Positions 33,668 to 42,639 of a stretch of 45,875 nucleotides of DNA are shown piece after piece. The position numbers were made by a program, and so were the translations under genes. Numbering within the stretch: the stretch's first letter is position 1; each line of letters begins with the position of its first letter. The stretch is from the NCBI GenBank assembly GCA_902532675.1, contig CACAIY010000010.1, forward strand, positions 1 through 45,875. Direction: 5' to 3'. The DNA comes from an uncultured SAR86 cluster bacterium (lineage in GTDB: Bacteria > Pseudomonadota > Gammaproteobacteria > Magnimaribacterales > Magnimaribacteraceae). The notes below the pieces were generated by a model. That model searched no databases. It was given only the letters and a program-made list of their open reading frames with translations, and was not told where the DNA came from.

Positions 33668-34861
33668 TTAAGGCCTTGTTGAGCTGGTTATTAAAGAGAA
33701 TCGAGTCTCGTAATTTGGAGAGGGTGTCTTAGGAATAAACTGAGCTGCTATTAAAGACAATAAAGCAAATAACGCACCTATATAGAAAACTAGAGAATGG
33801 GACCATATCCATACAAGCCCAAGAATTGCAGGAATAATTACTGCGGCAATATGATTTATTGAAAATGATACGCCAGCGCTACTTGCCATGTCTTTTGGGT
33901 CAGCAATCTTCTGAAAATAAGTACTTATTGCAATAGCCATTGCAAAAAACATATGATCTAGAATATATAGGAAAGCTGCTATCGTAGCATTTTGAACGAG
34001 GCCATAAGCAATAAAAACCATGATTAAACCTATGTATTCAAAAGTAAGAGCCCTTCTTTCTCCAAATCTTCCAATAAGACGCCCTATTCTTTCTGCAAAC
34101 ACCCAATTAAAAGCATAATTAATTAAAAAGAGTAAGGTAACTTGAGAGGCACTATAACCAAATTTTTCAACCATCAAAAAAGCTGCAAAAACAACGAAAA
34201 TTTGTCTCCTGGCACCCGAAAGAAAAGTTAGTAAGTAATAAAGCCAATACCTCTTTCTAAGAACTAAATTTTGATTTTGTTCTACTTTAGAGGGGAAGGA
34301 AGGAAATCCTATATGCATGACAAATGCCAATAAAATACAAATGCCTCCAGCTATAAGAAAGTTTATGAAATAAGGCAACTGGAAGACCTCCAAAAGAACC
34401 CACAAGCACCCATAAACAACTAAAGAAGTTAAAGAACCAACAGCCAAAAGTCTCCCTAACACCATTGGAGCTTCTTCTTTAGATAACCATTGCAAACTTA
34501 ATGATTGTTTTACGGCTTCAAAGTAATGAAACCCTGTACTCATTAATATAGTTGTGAAATAGAGACCATAAACAGTTGGAAAAAATCCTGTCATACATAC
34601 ACCTAACCCTAATAGTGCCAAAGCAAAAACTGCAAAGGTCTGTTCCTTGATGATAAGAAGAACAAATATTAGGGTAAATGATAAAAATCCAGGAACTTCC
34701 CTAAGACTTTGTAAAATTCCAATTTCAACTCCAGTAAAGGCAGCCTTTTCTACAACAAAATTATTTAACATTGCGGACCAAGCATTAAAAGCTACAGGCA
34801 TGGCTATAGACATTAGGATTAATAAAGAAATCGGAGTAATTAGTCCTTTTTTAAAAACCAT
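33668..34861 (-). CDS. MFS transporter
   Basis: A 397-residue protein with about 12 hydrophobic helices and MFS-like symmetry. The loop after helix 8 has the R-I-G-R-L-I-G-R-F-G-E-R-R version of the MFS motif A. No closer subfamily is recognisable. It is the first gene of the three-gene operon with the hydrolase and kinase; the hairpin at 34897-34921 separates it from the GcvT-like gene upstream. Confidence 0.85.
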   Translation of the reverse strand: MVFKKGLITPISLLILMSIAMPVAFNAWSAMLNNFVVEKAAFTGVEIGILQSLREVPGFLSFTLIFVLLIIKEQTFAVFALALLGLGVCMTGFFPTVYGLYFTTILMSTGFHYFEAVKQSLSLQWLSKEEAPMVLGRLLAVGSLTSLVVYGCLWVLLEVFQLPYFINFLIAGGICILLAFVMHIGFPSFPSKVEQNQNLVLRKRYWLYYLLTFLSGARRQIFVVFAAFLMVEKFGYSASQVTLLFLINYAFNWVFAERIGRLIGRFGERRALTFEYIGLIMVFIAYGLVQNATIAAFLYILDHMFFAMAIAISTYFQKIADPKDMASSAGVSFSINHIAAVIIPAILGLVWIWSHSLVFYIGALFALLSLIAAQFIPKTPSPNYETRFSLITSSTRP

Positions 34862-34896
34862 CTCTTTTATATTCGGGCCAAGGTATTGAGAAAAGA

Positions 34897-34921
34897 GAGG
34901 TCGGTTATTGGTACCGACCTC
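34897..34921 (-). terminator. Hairpin between GcvT-like gene and MFS gene
   Basis: Perfect nine-base arms GAGGTCGGT / ACCGACCTC with a seven-base loop. On the minus strand it is followed by a T-rich but interrupted tract (CTCTTTTCTC), so it is a plausible, not strong, terminator for the osmolyte-demethylation genes. Confidence 0.65.
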
Positions 34922-34931
34922 GTGACTTTTA

Positions 34932-36239
34932 TTAGTCCGCGTAATCTAGTCCTTTTGCCTTTTGGACTTCTCGTTTGTTTGGAGTAACAGACTCTCTAAA
35001 CGGTACATCAACAACTTCAGCTTCTACTGGAACTCCAGACGACTCAGAGTATTCATCAGGTAATCTGACTTGTAATTTAGTTCCAATCTCGGATGAAGCA
35101 TGCGGTACCCAGCCAAGTGCAATATTTGTATTTAGTTCTGGCGACCACCACGGAGAAGTTACGTAACCCATATCATTACCATCGGTATCAGCGATTAGCC
35201 AAAAATCAGGGGCATAGTCTGTAATTTCTTTTCCGCCTAGAGTTAGTCCAACCATACGCATTTTGAATGGGAAATCTCCTGCATCTATAACAGTACGTTG
35301 TCTTTCGAGTTCCTCCTTGCCAATGTAATCAGCTTCTTTATTTCGTGGGACTTGATAACTCAGATTAACTTGAAAAGGTGAAGTTTCGAAGTCTAGATCT
35401 TGGCCCCAAGATAGAATCCCAGCTGCAATTCTTCTATGGTGAGCAGGTGCAATAACCATTAAACCAAATTCTTCACCAGCTTCAAGAACAGCATTCCATA
35501 CAATCTCAGCATTTTCATGTGCATCACGTACATATATTTCATAACCCTTTTCTCCAGTAAATCCAGTTTGACTTATGACTACATCCGCACCTTCAATATT
35601 CGTTTCCATAAGGCCGTAATACGGAATATCTCTAAGCTCATCACCGGCAAGCTTAGCCATGAGATCTTCTGAAAGAGGGCCTTGAATTTGTACAGGGCAG
35701 ACATCTATCTCATCTATCTCGACATCAAATTTCTTAGAGATGTTTACGCCTTGAAGCCAAAGCATAAGATCACTGTCTGAAAGAGAAAACCAAAATTCAT
35801 CTTGAGCTAACCTCAATAAAACAGGGTCATTAAGAATTCCTCCTTTTTCGTTACACAAGATTGCGTATTTCCCATTTCCAGGTACGATTTTTGTTGCGTC
35901 ACGAGTAATTACATAATCTGTAAAAGCTTCTGCATCTGGACCTTTAACTCTTATTTGCCTCTCAACAGCAACGTTCCACATAGTTACTCTATTAACTAAG
36001 GCATCGTATTCCACCATAGCTCCTCCATCTTCAGGTTTAACATAACCTCTAGGATGATAGATACGATTGTAGATTGTAGCCCTCCAACAACCCGCTTCAT
36101 GAGACAAATGCCAAAAAGGTGATTTCCTAACTCTTGTAGAAATCAATAGCTCAGTAGGCGTACGTCCACTTTGTCTTAGATTGTAAGGAACAACTCTATC
36201 GCTTTGATCCACACTTGGATGGTTTGGATGTTTTTTCAT
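34932..36239 (-). CDS. GcvT-family methyltransferase, DmdA (DMSP demethylase)-like
   Basis: A 435-residue tetrahydrofolate-dependent aminomethyl/methyltransferase. The fold is GcvT, but the motifs are those of the DmdA branch: V89-A-V-E-R-Q, G133-G-I-L-N-D-P-V-L-L-R-L and S154-D-S-D, and an N-terminal R-K-S-P-F-W block matching the R-R-T-P-F of DmdA. DmdA removes a methyl from dimethylsulfoniopropionate onto THF; related proteins demethylate glycine betaine derivatives. The start has a strong GGGGGAG ribosome site. It follows the FAD::GcvT fusion by 41 bases, with a BCCT transporter upstream of that. The substrate (DMSP or a betaine/dimethylglycine-type compound) cannot be settled from sequence. 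Confidence 0.82.
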   Translation of the reverse strand: MKKHPNHPSVDQSDRVVPYNLRQSGRTPTELLISTRVRKSPFWHLSHEAGCWRATIYNRIYHPRGYVKPEDGGAMVEYDALVNRVTMWNVAVERQIRVKGPDAEAFTDYVITRDATKIVPGNGKYAILCNEKGGILNDPVLLRLAQDEFWFSLSDSDLMLWLQGVNISKKFDVEIDEIDVCPVQIQGPLSEDLMAKLAGDELRDIPYYGLMETNIEGADVVISQTGFTGEKGYEIYVRDAHENAEIVWNAVLEAGEEFGLMVIAPAHHRRIAAGILSWGQDLDFETSPFQVNLSYQVPRNKEADYIGKEELERQRTVIDAGDFPFKMRMVGLTLGGKEITDYAPDFWLIADTDGNDMGYVTSPWWSPELNTNIALGWVPHASSEIGTKLQVRLPDEYSESSGVPVEAEVVDVPFRESVTPNKREVQKAKGLDYAD

Positions 36240-36280
36240 TTTTTTCTCCCCCTATTTTTGTGAAATTATAATGTAAATTG

Positions 36281-38878
36281 TTAAGAACGCACCCTTTCAT
36301 TTTTAGGATCATAAAGAGATCCTTTACCGACTATTTGAACTGTCATAGGGTAAATTCCATCACCATTCTCGTTGAAATAATGAAGTTCAAGTGACTTCCC
36401 TGGAATAGCAATATTTTTAGGTAAATAACCCATAACTACATGTTTTTTAAGTGACGGGCAGTAAGACATACTGGTGCTATAAGACCTTCGACCTTTACTA
36501 TCTATAGGTACTTCTCCTGTATCAGGATCAATAATTGGAGAAATCCCTACCGGATAACGCGATCCAGAACCTGATACATTTATTTCATCCAGCGTCATGG
36601 TGCATAGAATTGCACTAGGTTCTTCTTCTCGATGAGCTAGATGAGCTGCTTTGCCATGAAAGTCCGCTTCTTTAACCTTTGGTCTTTCTACAGCAGATTC
36701 ACAAGCGTTATATTCAGTTTCTAGATCTGCACCTTGAAGTCTAAAACTCTTCTCAAGACGTCGACTATTGGCGTAAGTTTCAATTCCAACTGGCACTACT
36801 CCAACCTCAAGTAAGGAGTCATAAAGTGCTAGTCCTTCTTCTTTGTCATTGTTTAAATATATTTCCCAGCCGCTCTCTCCAACGTAAGAAATACGTGCTG
36901 CCCAGACATCTATCTTCTTTCCGCCAGATAAATTAAGAGTTAATTTTTTTGTACTTACAAAAGGAAAGTTCTCAATATTTAATTCATTAGGATCAATAAA
37001 ATTACCAAGGGCTTCTTTTGCTTTAGGTCCCCATAGACCTAAGGTAGATATGTCATGAGTACGAATATTAATTTCTGCATCTAGTCCCATATCATCGCGA
37101 TAATTACGTATGGTAACCCAGTCTCTGTTACCATCAGCCCCACCAGTTATTACGCGGTAACTATCTGAATCTAAGCGAGCAATAGTTAGATCAGCATGAA
37201 CGCCACCATCCTCATCTAGAAAATTAGTATAGATAATTTTATCTTCAGCAGTTTCTCCGCCAACCTTTGCTACTGAGAGGTGTTCCAACATACGCTCTGT
37301 ATCTGGGCCCTTTATATCCATGATTGCAAAGTGGGATAGATTAATCATCCCAACCGAATCACTCATAGCCAGGTGTTCTGCATTAGCTATCTCATAGGGT
37401 ACGTGACGTCGATCCCATTCATTTTTACGAATGGGGACCTCTTCTAAATAATTACTTAGTTTTTGTTTGTTACTCTCATATGCTAGAGCACGCTCCCAAC
37501 CTGCGATTTCATTATCAAAATAGCCCCCAAGTTCTTTTTCTCTTGAATAAAAAGGACTAACAAACATCTCTCTTTGACTAATGTAAGGCTCTCTTGGGTG
37601 GACAGCAGGAGTATATATAGTTTGTGCATTTTCAAAAGATCGAGTTTTAACAAACTCCTTTTCTTTTTGCGAAGGATAAAATCTTGATATATCAAAAGAA
37701 TGCATGTCTACTTGTGTTTTACCATTAACCATCTGTTCAGCACATAGTCTTGCACAGCCAGGACCATCTTTTACCCACACTGCTTCACATAGCCAAAATC
37801 CTCTGACTTCAGGGCTTTCTCCTATCAAAGAACCAGCGTCAGGAGTAACTGATAACAGACCATTGAATGAACTTCTTTCATCCCAACCCAATTCATTAAG
37901 TATAGGCGTTGTTTCGAACGCTTTCTCAAGAGGCTCTGCTATTTCTTCAAGACTAAGATGTCTCATTGAATCAGAGGTCATTGTCTTCTCAGGATTACCA
38001 ATATCTTCAGGGTCAACAAGTCGAGGTTCTTTATCTTCATAATAGCCCCATTCAAGCATCCCTCCATGGAGCCTCCCTGTATCTCTCACATAAGCCGAAT
38101 TGCCTTGATCACGAAGTAAAGGATAAACAAGAAAATCTTCAGCTCCTTGTGCTTGAGGTAATGGTCCAAAAAATAATAACGGGTGCTCCACAGGAGCTAG
38201 TGGGACTGGAACTCCAGCCATATCCCCTAGTAAAGGTCCCCAAATTCCAGACGAAATTACAACTTTATCGGTTTTAATTGTCCCTTTATCTGTTTTTACT
38301 CCAGTAATGCGTCCATTATCAATTTCAAAACCTAGAGCCGGAGTGTCAGTGTGCGTAGTTAACGCTCCTTTTTCTTTGGCATTTTCAATGGCAAAGTTAA
38401 CTACATCCTGTGAGCGAGGCACCACCAGACCGGCATCTGGATCCCACATTGCACCCTTTATTGAGCTTTCATCTAATAAAGGAAATTTTTCTTTAGCTTC
38501 AGATGCAGAAATCAACCTAACGTTAGTTCCAAAGGACTTACCCGATTCGACTTTCCGTTTAAGCTCTTCCCATCTGGCGTCATCGTCTTTACGGCAAATT
38601 TCAAGACCCCCTTTTTTTAAAAAGAAGCCATTATCTTCATAAAATTTTCTACTAAAGGCAGTCGTCCAATTGCCTAACTTGTCATGGGTTGTGTTGTAAA
38701 CAAAATCTGAAGCATGAGCAGTTGATGCGATGTCAGAAGGAATTACGGTTGATTTTTCTAGGCCTACAATATTTTTTTGACCAAGTTCTCCAAGCCAATA
38801 AGCAAGCATCGATCCAACTATGCCTCCAACACCTACTATTACTATTTCTGCTTCAGTAGGAAATTTGGAGGATTTCAT
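36281..38878 (-). CDS. Dimethylglycine/sarcosine dehydrogenase-like FAD oxidoreductase fused to GcvT domain
   Basis: About 865 residues. The N-terminal half is a DAO-type FAD domain (G-V-G-G-I-V-G dinucleotide motif near residue 16 from the ATG). A-S-T-A-H-A-S-D near residue 55 occupies the place where dimethylglycine dehydrogenase binds FAD covalently through His. The C-terminal half (from about residue 430) is a GcvT folate-binding domain with the usual barrel end. Such fusions oxidatively remove N-methyl groups and pass the carbon to THF as 5,10-methylene-THF. I use the ATG at 38878; an in-frame TTG at 38896 is possible. It lies between the BCCT transporter and the DmdA-like gene on one strand. 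Confidence 0.88.
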   Translation of the reverse strand: MKSSKFPTEAEIVIVGVGGIVGSMLAYWLGELGQKNIVGLEKSTVIPSDIASTAHASDFVYNTTHDKLGNWTTAFSRKFYEDNGFFLKKGGLEICRKDDDARWEELKRKVESGKSFGTNVRLISASEAKEKFPLLDESSIKGAMWDPDAGLVVPRSQDVVNFAIENAKEKGALTTHTDTPALGFEIDNGRITGVKTDKGTIKTDKVVISSGIWGPLLGDMAGVPVPLAPVEHPLLFFGPLPQAQGAEDFLVYPLLRDQGNSAYVRDTGRLHGGMLEWGYYEDKEPRLVDPEDIGNPEKTMTSDSMRHLSLEEIAEPLEKAFETTPILNELGWDERSSFNGLLSVTPDAGSLIGESPEVRGFWLCEAVWVKDGPGCARLCAEQMVNGKTQVDMHSFDISRFYPSQKEKEFVKTRSFENAQTIYTPAVHPREPYISQREMFVSPFYSREKELGGYFDNEIAGWERALAYESNKQKLSNYLEEVPIRKNEWDRRHVPYEIANAEHLAMSDSVGMINLSHFAIMDIKGPDTERMLEHLSVAKVGGETAEDKIIYTNFLDEDGGVHADLTIARLDSDSYRVITGGADGNRDWVTIRNYRDDMGLDAEINIRTHDISTLGLWGPKAKEALGNFIDPNELNIENFPFVSTKKLTLNLSGGKKIDVWAARISYVGESGWEIYLNNDKEEGLALYDSLLEVGVVPVGIETYANSRRLEKSFRLQGADLETEYNACESAVERPKVKEADFHGKAAHLAHREEEPSAILCTMTLDEINVSGSGSRYPVGISPIIDPDTGEVPIDSKGRRSYSTSMSYCPSLKKHVVMGYLPKNIAIPGKSLELHYFNENGDGIYPMTVQIVGKGSLYDPKNERVRS

Positions 38879-38941
38879 CGAAGCATTATAATTCAATAAT
38901 TTATCTTTGATTAATCATTTTTTTACAAAAAATTTAAAAAT

Positions 38942-40501
38942 TTATTGCTGATCATATAACTCTATGTATACACCTCTTAGTAAACTTATGGTGGCTGCAA
39001 TTAGTATAAAAACAAAAGGTAAAGCCATTGATATTGACCCAGATTGTATAGCTGATAACGCATATGAACCACCTGCCACTAATAAAACAGTTGCAACTAA
39101 CCCTTGAATAATAGCCCACATAACTCTTTGTATTCTGGGGGTATTATCTTTTCCGCCAGAGGTTATAGTATCAATGACTAGTGACCCTGAATCAGATGAA
39201 GTCACAAAAAATAATACCAGCATAAATAAAGAAAAAATACTTGATACGATAGGAAATAAGAGATTATCTAGCATGTAAAAAAGTATAAGAGAAATGTCTC
39301 CAACAGGTTCACTTAGCTTACCTATTCCTTCTTGGAATTGAAAAATCGCAGTTTCCCCGAAAGAAGTAAACCATATTGTGCAAAATATAAGAGGCACGAA
39401 CATTACGACAGTAAGGAATTCCCTGATAGTTCTACCTTTAGATATTCTCGCTATGAACATACCTACAAATGGGGACCAAGAAATAAACCAAGCCCAATAG
39501 AAAATTGTCCAGTCACGATACCATTGCAAGTCTTCTGGTCTGTTCCAATTGCTCAAACGAACAATATCTTGAAAATAAAAAATAAGATTCTCTCCATAAG
39601 CCATAATGATCTTGAATGTTGGCCCAGCAAGCACAACAAAGGTCAGTAAAACGAAGGCAAGACCTATATTTATGTTACTAAGGACCTTTACACCTTTATC
39701 TAAACCCCTATAAACAGAAAAAATTACTACTGAGGTTATAAACATTATTACTAGAGATTGAGTTAAAAGATTATTTGGAAGATCAAATAAATAAAATAAA
39801 CCTGAAGAAGCTTGCCTTGCCCCCAATCCTAAAGATGTAGTTAAACCAAAAAGGGTAGCTAATACAGCAATGATATCTATAACGTCTCCCTGCCATCCCC
39901 AAATTCGTTTGCCTAATAAAGGATAAAAAATAGATCGTATTGTTAAAGGCAATTTCCAGTTATAACAAAAAAAGGCTAGAGATAATCCTATGATTGCATA
40001 CACGGACCAAGCGTTAAGACCCCAATGAAAAATAGTTGCGCTAAAGGCTAATCGATAAGCTTCTTCGGACTCAGGAGAAACATTTAAAGGGGTACCAAAT
40101 ACTCCTGTGTAATAAGAAAGAGGTTCTGCTGCTCCATAGAAAGTCATACCTATGCCAACTCCAGCTGCGAATAACATGCAGACCCAAGAAGCAAATCCAA
40201 ATTCAGGAACCGAATCCTTTCCTCCAAGTCTTATTTTCCCAAAAGGGGAAACGATTAAGAAGAAGATAATCAATGTAATGGCAGACATTGATACAGTAAA
40301 TAATGTACCGAACCATGCCACTACAAAGTTCTTAGCATTAGTTAGCAGCTCATAAGACATCTCTGGATAGATCAATACTAGGACAGAAAAAATAATGGCT
40401 AAGCCAGAACTGATAGAAAATACTGGTAAATTTACATCCAATGCGAACAAGTTGGTATTAGGCCTTCTACCTTCTTCTGATAATGAAGTGTTGTCATCCA
40501 T
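38942..40501 (-). CDS. BCCT-family betaine/choline/carnitine-type transporter
   Basis: A 519-residue, 12-helix transporter. The BCCT marks are F-A-A-G-V-G-I-G-M-T-F-Y-G-A-A-E-P in the third helix region, F-H-W-G-L-N-A-W, and W-A-W-F-I-S-W-S-P-F-V-G-M-F-I-A-R-I-S-K-G-R-T in helix 8. BCCT carriers import quaternary ammonium or sulfonium osmolytes such as glycine betaine, choline, carnitine or DMSP. The two genes downstream encode demethylating enzymes for such molecules, so uptake for catabolism rather than only for osmoprotection is likely. The C-terminus is short, lacking the long osmosensing tail of BetP. Confidence 0.92.
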   Translation of the reverse strand: MDDNTSLSEEGRRPNTNLFALDVNLPVFSISSGLAIIFSVLVLIYPEMSYELLTNAKNFVVAWFGTLFTVSMSAITLIIFFLIVSPFGKIRLGGKDSVPEFGFASWVCMLFAAGVGIGMTFYGAAEPLSYYTGVFGTPLNVSPESEEAYRLAFSATIFHWGLNAWSVYAIIGLSLAFFCYNWKLPLTIRSIFYPLLGKRIWGWQGDVIDIIAVLATLFGLTTSLGLGARQASSGLFYLFDLPNNLLTQSLVIMFITSVVIFSVYRGLDKGVKVLSNINIGLAFVLLTFVVLAGPTFKIIMAYGENLIFYFQDIVRLSNWNRPEDLQWYRDWTIFYWAWFISWSPFVGMFIARISKGRTIREFLTVVMFVPLIFCTIWFTSFGETAIFQFQEGIGKLSEPVGDISLILFYMLDNLLFPIVSSIFSLFMLVLFFVTSSDSGSLVIDTITSGGKDNTPRIQRVMWAIIQGLVATVLLVAGGSYALSAIQSGSISMALPFVFILIAATISLLRGVYIELYDQQ

Positions 40502-40512
40502 TTAACTTCCTA

Positions 40513-42540
40513 TTATTTTATTAAGGCTATATCTTCCGGTTTGACCAAATCTTCACCCAAATGATTTAGTAATGGTTTTAAGTTTCTTGAATAAGGCTTC
40601 CAACGCTCCATGCCTTCTTTGTTGATTGGTCTTCTTACTTGTTCAGAGCTAGCTGTTCTAACAGATCTGTCTGTTTCATAAAATGAAATACATTCTTCTT
40701 CAAAAGGTAGCTCCAAGAATTCAAGCATTCCTCTAACTTGACCCTCAAGATCTTCAATGACATCTTCGTTATTAACTCTTAGTATCTTATTAGGTAAAAC
40801 TCTATTCCAGTGATCCATCAACCTTACATAGCTTTTGTAATAACTTCCTGCCTCGGCTAAACCATACGAAAACTCTTGTCCTTGAGCAAAAAGTTGCTTA
40901 AACATACTAAAACAACAGTCCAAAGAGTATCTTCTAGCATCAATAATTTTAGCGTTTGGCATTATGAGATGGATTAAACCAATGTGTCTGAAGTTATTAG
41001 GCATTTTATCTGTAAACATTGGAGCATCTTTTCTATGCATTCGAGTATCTTCAACATATCCTCTTCCTAGAGCTTCTCTCTGTTCGAGCGTAAATGATTC
41101 CAAGCTTTTAGGGTAGTTTCCTAACTTACCGTAAATATCGTCCCCTCTCAGGCTTTGAGCAATAGAAAGAATATTTGGAAGTTCTAGTGTTCCATCGATC
41201 ATAGAGTGAGATGCTAAGATCTGCTCTATAAGCGTTGAACCTGCTCTAGGCAAACCAAGAATGAATATTGGATCTTTTGTTTCATGACCTCCATTACCTA
41301 AATCTTCAAAGAAAGTTTCATTACAAACATCTATTTGTGCTTGTAGTTCTTTTTCCATTCTTTCAATCGAGTATTGGCTTTGATCATTTTTTATTCTGTT
41401 TCCTCTTTCTAAATGAAAAAAGGCTTCATCGTATTCGCCTTTAACTTCGCAACCCTGAGCGAGTGCAAAATGAAAATATGCCTTATCTCTTAATGATAAG
41501 TCTACTCTCCCCACCTGTTCTCGCATACTGTCCAGTTCACTGTCACTAAAAGAATATGTTTTAAGGTTGGCTAAAGAAAAGAAAGCCTCTCCATGGTCTG
41601 GTTTTATTTGGTAGGCGGATTGATAGCTTTCGATGGCCTGGTCTGTTCTTCCTAGAGTTTTTTGTGCGTGGCCTTTTGAAGTAAGGGTACTGAAGTTATA
41701 TGGGTTCTTACTAAGAATATCGTCCAATAATGCAATCGCCTCCTCATGATCACCATTTTGCATAATTTCACTAGCTTTTTGAGCTTGATAATTAAGATTT
41801 TCAGGATATTTATCACACAATATATTTACTTGCTCCATGGTCTTTGCAAATTTTTGTTTCTTTCTAAGAATAGACGCGTATTTCATTCTTAAATCACCAT
41901 CATCTGGTTTAAACTCGACTGCTTTTTCTAATAAGAATTCAGCATCATCAAAATAGCCTAATCTATTAGCAATTTCAGAAAGCAATGACATTGCATAGGT
42001 ATGCGTGGGGTGCTCTTTAAGAAAAGCTCTGCACTTCGCTTCCGCCATGCCTAGCCTGCCTTCATTTAGAATTTGGTCTATATACAAAAGCACGCCAGGA
42101 AGAGATTTTAATTTATTAATTTGTTCTAGTGCATGATCAGCAGCTGGCTTGTTGTTATTTTTTACAAAGTACTGATAAAGAAAGTTCCAACCAGCTATCA
42201 GTGCTGGATTAAGTTCACAGGCTTGTCTGTAATGCACTACTGCTTTTTCTTCGTCCCCCATATCTCTATTAAGGTGACCTAGCTCTTGGTAAGCACGACC
42301 CATATCAGGAGCAATAATCAATAATTGCTCAATATATTTCTTTGAATCGTCAAATTGTTTTAAATATCTTGATGAAACAGCAGCCAGGTATAAGCTGTCT
42401 ATATGCTCAGGATGATCTTTAAGGATTATCTTTAATAAATTAAATGCATGTTCAAAGCTACCGTCTCTTACGGCATCCGTGGCTTCACTTAAATCCACTG
42501 AAAGAGTGGTTTCATCTATATTTAATTCATCTTTTTCCAT
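40513..42540 (-). CDS. TPR-repeat sulfotransferase
   Basis: A 675-residue protein. The first 350 residues are tandem tetratricopeptide repeats (about eight or nine, with typical A-x-x-x-Y-x-x-A-x-x-x-x-P spacing). The C-terminal 250 form a PAPS-dependent sulfotransferase with the phosphosulfate loop F-I-L-G-L-P-R-A-G-S-T-L-I-E. TPR-sulfotransferases are abundant in marine bacteria; most substrates are unknown, probably envelope glycans or peptides bound by the repeats. No signal peptide. It is 11 bases downstream of nothing in its own direction except the TonB receptor terminator and ends 11 bases before the BCCT gene start, so it may be transcribed with the osmolyte set. Confidence 0.9.
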   Translation of the reverse strand: MEKDELNIDETTLSVDLSEATDAVRDGSFEHAFNLLKIILKDHPEHIDSLYLAAVSSRYLKQFDDSKKYIEQLLIIAPDMGRAYQELGHLNRDMGDEEKAVVHYRQACELNPALIAGWNFLYQYFVKNNNKPAADHALEQINKLKSLPGVLLYIDQILNEGRLGMAEAKCRAFLKEHPTHTYAMSLLSEIANRLGYFDDAEFLLEKAVEFKPDDGDLRMKYASILRKKQKFAKTMEQVNILCDKYPENLNYQAQKASEIMQNGDHEEAIALLDDILSKNPYNFSTLTSKGHAQKTLGRTDQAIESYQSAYQIKPDHGEAFFSLANLKTYSFSDSELDSMREQVGRVDLSLRDKAYFHFALAQGCEVKGEYDEAFFHLERGNRIKNDQSQYSIERMEKELQAQIDVCNETFFEDLGNGGHETKDPIFILGLPRAGSTLIEQILASHSMIDGTLELPNILSIAQSLRGDDIYGKLGNYPKSLESFTLEQREALGRGYVEDTRMHRKDAPMFTDKMPNNFRHIGLIHLIMPNAKIIDARRYSLDCCFSMFKQLFAQGQEFSYGLAEAGSYYKSYVRLMDHWNRVLPNKILRVNNEDVIEDLEGQVRGMLEFLELPFEEECISFYETDRSVRTASSEQVRRPINKEGMERWKPYSRNLKPLLNHLGEDLVKPEDIALIK

Positions 42541-42589
42541 TTCAATCTGATTCTAACAAGTATATTAGAGTCTAATCTCTAAATAAATT

Positions 42590-42615
42590 AAAAAGGGAGC
42601 CTGAGCTCCCTTTTT
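42590..42615 (-). terminator. Rho-independent terminator after TonB receptor
   Basis: Perfect 11-base arms AAAAAGGGAGC / GCTCCCTTTTT around CTGA, with the T-tract on the minus strand. It ends the receptor gene at 42640-45168. Confidence 0.9.
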
Positions 42616-42639
42616 AAAGATTCTTAACTTTATCGAAAG

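Noticed and set aside
38307-38642. 111-codon plus-strand frame opposite the FAD::GcvT fusion
   Set aside because: It is antisense to a clearly conserved domain, has no family resemblance and no ribosome site; other antisense frames here (37704-38042, 37966-38277) are the same kind of artefact.
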